Assembly: GCA_002704915.1 (NCBI GenBank)
Contig: PAIP01000034.1
Coordinates: 417,936 to 481,935 of the forward strand
Reading direction: 5' to 3'
DNA: 64,000 nucleotides
Source of the DNA: Parvularcula sp.
GTDB taxonomy: Bacteria; Pseudomonadota; Alphaproteobacteria; Caulobacterales; Parvularculaceae
Part shown: one piece after another, positions 59,404-64,000 of the stretch
Position numbering within the stretch: the first letter of the stretch is position 1
Layout: each line of letters starts with the position of its first letter
Notes under the pieces: generated by a model
Told to the model about the DNA's origin: nothing
The model's input: the letters and a program-made list of their open reading frames with translations, nothing else
The model's database searches: none
Position numbers and translations under genes: made by a program

Positions 59404-60569
59404 TGCGTAACTATCGAAAACTGAATTCAGGCCTTGGGCTGGCGATTGTCGCTCTTGGGACGCTGGCGATTGCGGGCTGCTGGGCGTCCGACGCTGAAGA
59501 AAAGCCAGCTTCAGTTGGGCAGCCGGAAGGCGGCCATGGTGAGGAAGGCGGCGGTCACATCGAAATGACGGCGGCGGAGCGAAGCGCCAAGGGGGTCAAA
59601 TCCATTGCGCTTGGCATGCGAGGGCTGACCGGTGAGTTCATTGCGCCGGGCGAGGTGACGGCGAACCGGTACAAGACGGCGCAGGTCGCGCCGCGCATCA
59701 GCGCGCAGATTGTCGAGCGACATATCGTGCGCGGAGAGAAAGTCGAAGAAGGCGCGCCGCTGGTTACGCTCTCCAGCGTCGAAATGGCCGAAGCGCAAGG
59801 CGCACTCATCATCAACGATAAAGAATGGCGCCGCGTTCGAAATCTCGGACGGGACGTCGTTTCTGAAAAGCGCTTTGTCGAGGCGGACGTTGCGCGCCAG
59901 CAGGCTCACGCCAAACTCCTCTCGTTCGGCATGGCGGAACAGGAAGTCGCCGCACTTCTGAAAACCGGCGACGCTAGCAAGGCGACAGGCCGCTTTTTAT
60001 TGTTTGCGCCGCAAGCCGGCACTGTCGTCCGCGACGATTTCACCCTGGGAGAGTTTGTCGATCCCGGCCGGGTGCTGGTCGAAATCAGCGACGAAACGAC
60101 GGTCTGGGTTGAAGCCCGATTGACCGCCGAACAGGCGCAACGAATAGCCGTCGGCGCAGCCGCACGCGTCAAATCGAGCGTCGGCCACTGGGAGGAAGGC
60201 AAAGTCATCCAGCTCCAGCATGCGCTCGATGAAACGACGCGCACTTTAATGGCGCGCATAGAGATCGGCAATGCAGATGATGATTTTCACGCTGGTCAAT
60301 TCGTTGACGCTGCGATCTCCGTTGGCGCTGGCGATGAAGCCTTGGCCTTGCCGGAAAGCGCGGTCGTCCTGATGGACGGCGCGCCGACGGTTTTCCGCAT
60401 CGAGGGCGATGAAATCGAACCCGTCAGTGTTGAAACCGGCGCCGCCAGCGGCGGCTGGATCGAAATTGCCTCCGGCGTTGCTGAAGGCGACGAAATCGTC
60501 ACCGAACAAACCTTTCTCCTCAAATCGCTCATTCAAAAGACGAAAATGGGCGAAGGCCACGGGCATTAG
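59403..60569 (+). CDS. czcB: CzcB-like efflux periplasmic adaptor (lipoprotein)
   Basis: Lipobox LAIAGC; His-rich N- and C-termini; PRISAQIVERHIVRGEKVEEGAPLVTLSSVEMAEAQG. Confidence 0.92.
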   Translation: MRNYRKLNSGLGLAIVALGTLAIAGCWASDAEEKPASVGQPEGGHGEEGGGHIEMTAAERSAKGVKSIALGMRGLTGEFIAPGEVTANRYKTAQVAPRISAQIVERHIVRGEKVEEGAPLVTLSSVEMAEAQGALIINDKEWRRVRNLGRDVVSEKRFVEADVARQQAHAKLLSFGMAEQEVAALLKTGDASKATGRFLLFAPQAGTVVRDDFTLGEFVDPGRVLVEISDETTVWVEARLTAEQAQRIAVGAAARVKSSVGHWEEGKVIQLQHALDETTRTLMARIEIGNADDDFHAGQFVDAAISVGAGDEALALPESAVVLMDGAPTVFRIEGDEIEPVSVETGAASGGWIEIASGVAEGDEIVTEQTFLLKSLIQKTKMGEGHGH

Positions 60570-60580
60570 GAGCGCGACCC

Positions 60581-63500
60581 ATGTTGAACAAACTCGTTGA
60601 ATTCTCGCTCCAGTATAAATTCCTGGTGCTCATCATTTTCGCCGTCGTCGGCTTTCTGGGCTGGCGCGCCGTCACAACCGTTCCCATCGACGCGTTCCCG
60701 GACGTAACGCCCGTGCAGGTCAACATTTACACGGAATCGCCGGGCCTCGCCGCAGAAGACGTTGAACAATTGCTGACATTTCCTGTGGAGTCGGCGATGG
60801 CGGGACTTCCCGACGTTTCGGAAATCCGCTCAGTGAGTCTGTTCGGCCTTTCCTATGTCGCGGTCTACTTCAAGGACAGCGTCGATATCTATTTCGCACG
60901 CCGACTTGTCATGGAACGGCTTGCGGAAGTTCGCGACCGGATACCGGAAGGCTACGGCTCACCGGAAATGGGTCCGAACGCTTCCGGTCTCGGGCAGGTC
61001 TTCTGGTACACGCTCGAACGCGTCGATGATTCCCTTAAAGGCGACATCAGCGATATGGATTTGAGGACCCTGCAGGACTGGAACGTGCGCCTCATCCTGC
61101 GCACGGCGGCGGGTGTCGATGACGTCATGTCCTGGGGCGGGCAGGAGCGCCAGTTCCAGGTCCAGATCGATCCCTTGCAACTTATCAAATACGAGCTTGG
61201 GTTTTCTGATGTCGTCGAAGCGCTTGAGGCGAATAACCGGCAGGTCGGCGGGCAATATATCGATCAGGGGCCGGAGCAATATCTCGTTCGCGGGCTTGGT
61301 CTTGTGCGGAATGAAGCCGATATCGGCAGTATCGTCGTCAAGGTTAAAGATGGCGCTCCCGTCTATATTCGCGATGTCGCGAAAGTCGAACAGGCGCCGG
61401 CGCTGCGCTTCGGCGCCGTCACCCGAGACGGTGAAGAAGTCGTGCTCGGCATGGCGCTCGCGCGTATCGGCGAGAACGCCAAAAATGTCGTCGATGCGGT
61501 AAAGGAAAAAGTCGAAACGGTTGAAGGCGCTCTGCCCGACGGCGTCATAATCAAGCCGATCTACGACCGCACCGAACTCGTTGAGAAAGCGGTCGGCACG
61601 GCGGAGAAGGCCTTGATCGAAGGTTCGATTCTCGTGGCTATCGTGCTGTTCCTTTTCCTTGGTGAAATCCGCTCGGCTCTGGTCGTGATCACCGCGCTGC
61701 CGCTCGCCATGCTCATCGCCTTTATTTTCATGGGGCAGGCGGGACTCTCGGCCAATCTCATGTCGCTTGCGGGCCTCGCCATCGGCATCGGCATGATGGT
61801 CGATGGCGCCGTCGTCATGGTCGAAAACTCATTCCGGATCATGGCGGAACGCAAGGAGGACGGGGGCGAGGTCAACCGCACCGCCGCCGTTTTGCAGGCC
61901 GCGCGGGAAGTCGCCAATCCGATCGCCTTCGCGATCATGATTATTATCGTCGTCTTCCTACCCCTGTTCAGTCTTGAAGGGCTTGAAGGAAAACTCTTCA
62001 AGCCTATGGCGTTTAATATCAGTTTCGCCATGGCCGGATCGTTAATCCTGACGCTGACCATCATTCCGGTGCTGGCGGCGATGATCCTGAAGCCCAAGGA
62101 AGAGCGCGACACCATGCTGATGCGCGTCATCAAACGCGGCTATCTGCCCCTGATCGCATGGTGTCTCGACAACAAACAAAAGGTAGGCGTCGCCGCCGGC
62201 GGCCTCCTTGTCGCCAGCCTCGCGCTCTTTCCCTTCCTCGGTAAAGAATTCATGCCGCAATTGCAGGAAGGCTCGATCATGTGGCGGGTGACTTCGATCC
62301 CGTCGACCTCGCTCGATCAGTCGGTCGAGATTTCGAAGGAGATCGAACTCGCTCTTGGCGAGTTTCAAGAAGTTGAAACCACCATCGCCATGATCGGCCG
62401 GGCCGAAAAGGGCGAAACCGCCGACGTCAATTACATGGAAATCTACACGGCCTTGAAACCGCAAAGCGAATGGCCGCGCAAGCGTTCCGTCGCTTCGCTC
62501 GCCGACGATATGCGCGAGAAACTTGAAGAAACAGTGCCGACATCTGTCGTCGCCTTCACCCAGCCGATCCAGATGCGCGTCGAAGAGTTGATCTCCGGCG
62601 TGCGGGCGACGCTGGCCGCCAAGATCTACGGTCAGGATCTTGCCGAACTTGACCGGCTCAGTCAGGAAATCAAGGAGGCGATATCCGGCGTGCCGGGCGC
62701 AGCGGACCTCTCTCTTGAAGCCAATATCGGAAAGCCGCAAATCCGTATTCGGGTCGATCGTGCCGAACTCGCGCGTTACGGCATGAATGCCGATGACGTT
62801 CTCAATGTCGTTCGCACCGGCATCGGCGCAGAGCCCGTTGGCACCCTTATCGACGGCGTCAGGCGGTTCGACATTACGGCGCGCCTTCAAGATGCATCGA
62901 AAGCGTCCATGGAGTCGATCCGCAATATTCCGCTGCAGACGGCGGATGGCGCGATCATTCCGCTGGGCCGGGTTGCGACGGTTACGTCGGCGGAAGGCTA
63001 TTCCTTCGTCCGACGTGAACAGTTGCAGCGCTACGCCGTCATCCAGATGGATGTGCGCGGGCGCGATGTTGATGGTTTCGTCAAGGACGCCAACGAGGTC
63101 ATCGCGGCGAATGTGGACTTGCCGCCGGGCTACTGGATCGAATGGGGCGGCGCCTTTGAAAACCAGCAGCGGGCGCTTGCGAAACTCTCGCTGATTGTCC
63201 CGGCGACGATCTTTTTCATCTTCGTACTGCTCTACACCGCATTCAACTCAGTGAAATACGCTGCGTTGATTATCGCCAACGTACCTTTCGCGGCGAGCGG
63301 CGGGCTCTTCGCTCTCTTCATCACCGGGCAATATTTGTCGGTGCCGTCGGCGATCGGCTTTATCGCCGTCTTCGGCGTCGCAATGCTGAACGGGATCGTT
63401 CTGGTAAGTTTCATCAACGAACAACGGGACGCGGGCTTCTGTGTTCGCGACGCCGTACGGCGAGGAACAGAACTGCGTTTGCGGCCCGTTCTGATGACGG

Positions 63501-63736
63501 CGAGCGTCGCGATTCTCGGTCTGATCCCGATGCTTCTGTCTTCGGGCGTGGGCGCTGAGACGCAAAGGCCGCTGGCTTCTGTCGTCGTTGGGGGTTTGCT
63601 GACGTCGACGGCGCTGACGCTGATCCTCCTGCCGGTCATCTATGAATGGATGGAAACGCGGGGCCGCAAGTTTCAGTCGTCTCCGGTCCGAGGCGATCTC
63701 GACCTCGCAGACCCGCACGCAAAAGCAGCCGAATGA
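60581..63736 (+). CDS. czcA: CzcA/CusA family heavy-metal RND permease
   Basis: DAFPDVTPVQVNIYTESPGLAAEDVEQLLTFPVE; GIGMMVDGAVVMVENSFR. Confidence 0.96.
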   Translation: MLNKLVEFSLQYKFLVLIIFAVVGFLGWRAVTTVPIDAFPDVTPVQVNIYTESPGLAAEDVEQLLTFPVESAMAGLPDVSEIRSVSLFGLSYVAVYFKDSVDIYFARRLVMERLAEVRDRIPEGYGSPEMGPNASGLGQVFWYTLERVDDSLKGDISDMDLRTLQDWNVRLILRTAAGVDDVMSWGGQERQFQVQIDPLQLIKYELGFSDVVEALEANNRQVGGQYIDQGPEQYLVRGLGLVRNEADIGSIVVKVKDGAPVYIRDVAKVEQAPALRFGAVTRDGEEVVLGMALARIGENAKNVVDAVKEKVETVEGALPDGVIIKPIYDRTELVEKAVGTAEKALIEGSILVAIVLFLFLGEIRSALVVITALPLAMLIAFIFMGQAGLSANLMSLAGLAIGIGMMVDGAVVMVENSFRIMAERKEDGGEVNRTAAVLQAAREVANPIAFAIMIIIVVFLPLFSLEGLEGKLFKPMAFNISFAMAGSLILTLTIIPVLAAMILKPKEERDTMLMRVIKRGYLPLIAWCLDNKQKVGVAAGGLLVASLALFPFLGKEFMPQLQEGSIMWRVTSIPSTSLDQSVEISKEIELALGEFQEVETTIAMIGRAEKGETADVNYMEIYTALKPQSEWPRKRSVASLADDMREKLEETVPTSVVAFTQPIQMRVEELISGVRATLAAKIYGQDLAELDRLSQEIKEAISGVPGAADLSLEANIGKPQIRIRVDRAELARYGMNADDVLNVVRTGIGAEPVGTLIDGVRRFDITARLQDASKASMESIRNIPLQTADGAIIPLGRVATVTSAEGYSFVRREQLQRYAVIQMDVRGRDVDGFVKDANEVIAANVDLPPGYWIEWGGAFENQQRALAKLSLIVPATIFFIFVLLYTAFNSVKYAALIIANVPFAASGGLFALFITGQYLSVPSAIGFIAVFGVAMLNGIVLVSFINEQRDAGFCVRDAVRRGTELRLRPVLMTASVAILGLIPMLLSSGVGAETQRPLASVVVGGLLTSTALTLILLPVIYEWMETRGRKFQSSPVRGDLDLADPHAKAAE

Positions 63737-63749
63737 AAGGAGGCGCATC

Positions 63750-64000
63750 ATGATTGAGATCAAAGCGTTCATTCATCGTAGTCGGGCCGCGAGCGTCGTT
63801 CGCGCGTTGCGAAAGAGCGGTTTCGTCAACATGACGGCCGTAGACGTCAAAGGCATGGTCAAGGCGCTCGATGAGAAAGACCAGCAGTATTCAACGGAGC
63901 TTGGCGACCGCGTGATCACGGAGGTGAAGCTGGAGCTTGTCTGCGAAGACGACAGGCTCTCGGAAGCCGCGGATCTCATACGCGCCAGCGGGAAAACCGA
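63750..64000 (+). CDS. PII-like (PII-NG type) protein, truncated by window end
   Basis: MIEIKAFIHRSRAASVVRALRKSGFVNMTAVDVKGMVKALDEKDQQYSTELGDRVITEVKLELVCEDDRLSEAADLIRASGKT; PII-like fold pattern directly after czcA. Confidence 0.75.
   Translation, partial: MIEIKAFIHRSRAASVVRALRKSGFVNMTAVDVKGMVKALDEKDQQYSTELGDRVITEVKLELVCEDDRLSEAADLIRASGKT

Overview
The window is about 64 kb of GC-rich alphaproteobacterial chromosome. Lineage is inferred from gene content, a permuted two-piece tmRNA, SspB-alpha, ChvGI and the yajC-secD-secF neighbourhood. Most of it is core genome: yajC-secDF, sodB, a ClC channel, a GlnE homologue, fumC, sspB, ssrA, thyA-GNAT-folA, Mrp, hflKC-deg, serB, miaA, mreBCD-mrdA-rodA, chvIG-EIIA(Man)-HPr, an RND pump, a TonB receptor, a blaI/blaR1-like pair and tRNA-Asp. 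A CzcCBA-type metal efflux operon with a PII-like gene sits at the right edge. Items most worth a second look: (i) nested palindromic elements, one inserted inside another (1982-2100, 16885-17018); (ii) a GlnE homologue whose two catalytic motifs both look eroded; (iii) three tandem alkaline-phosphatase-superfamily paralogues lacking the usual DHG motif and nucleophile; (iv) a repeated structured-looking ~70-nt unit between sspB and ssrA; (v) a free-standing 25-codon sORF with a near-complete anti-SD match; (vi) an M56 (BlaR1-like) + M23 peptidase + coiled-coil fusion; (vii) a PII-like protein in a metal-efflux operon. No CRISPR array, prophage or integrase was seen. All family assignments are by eye; no searches were run.
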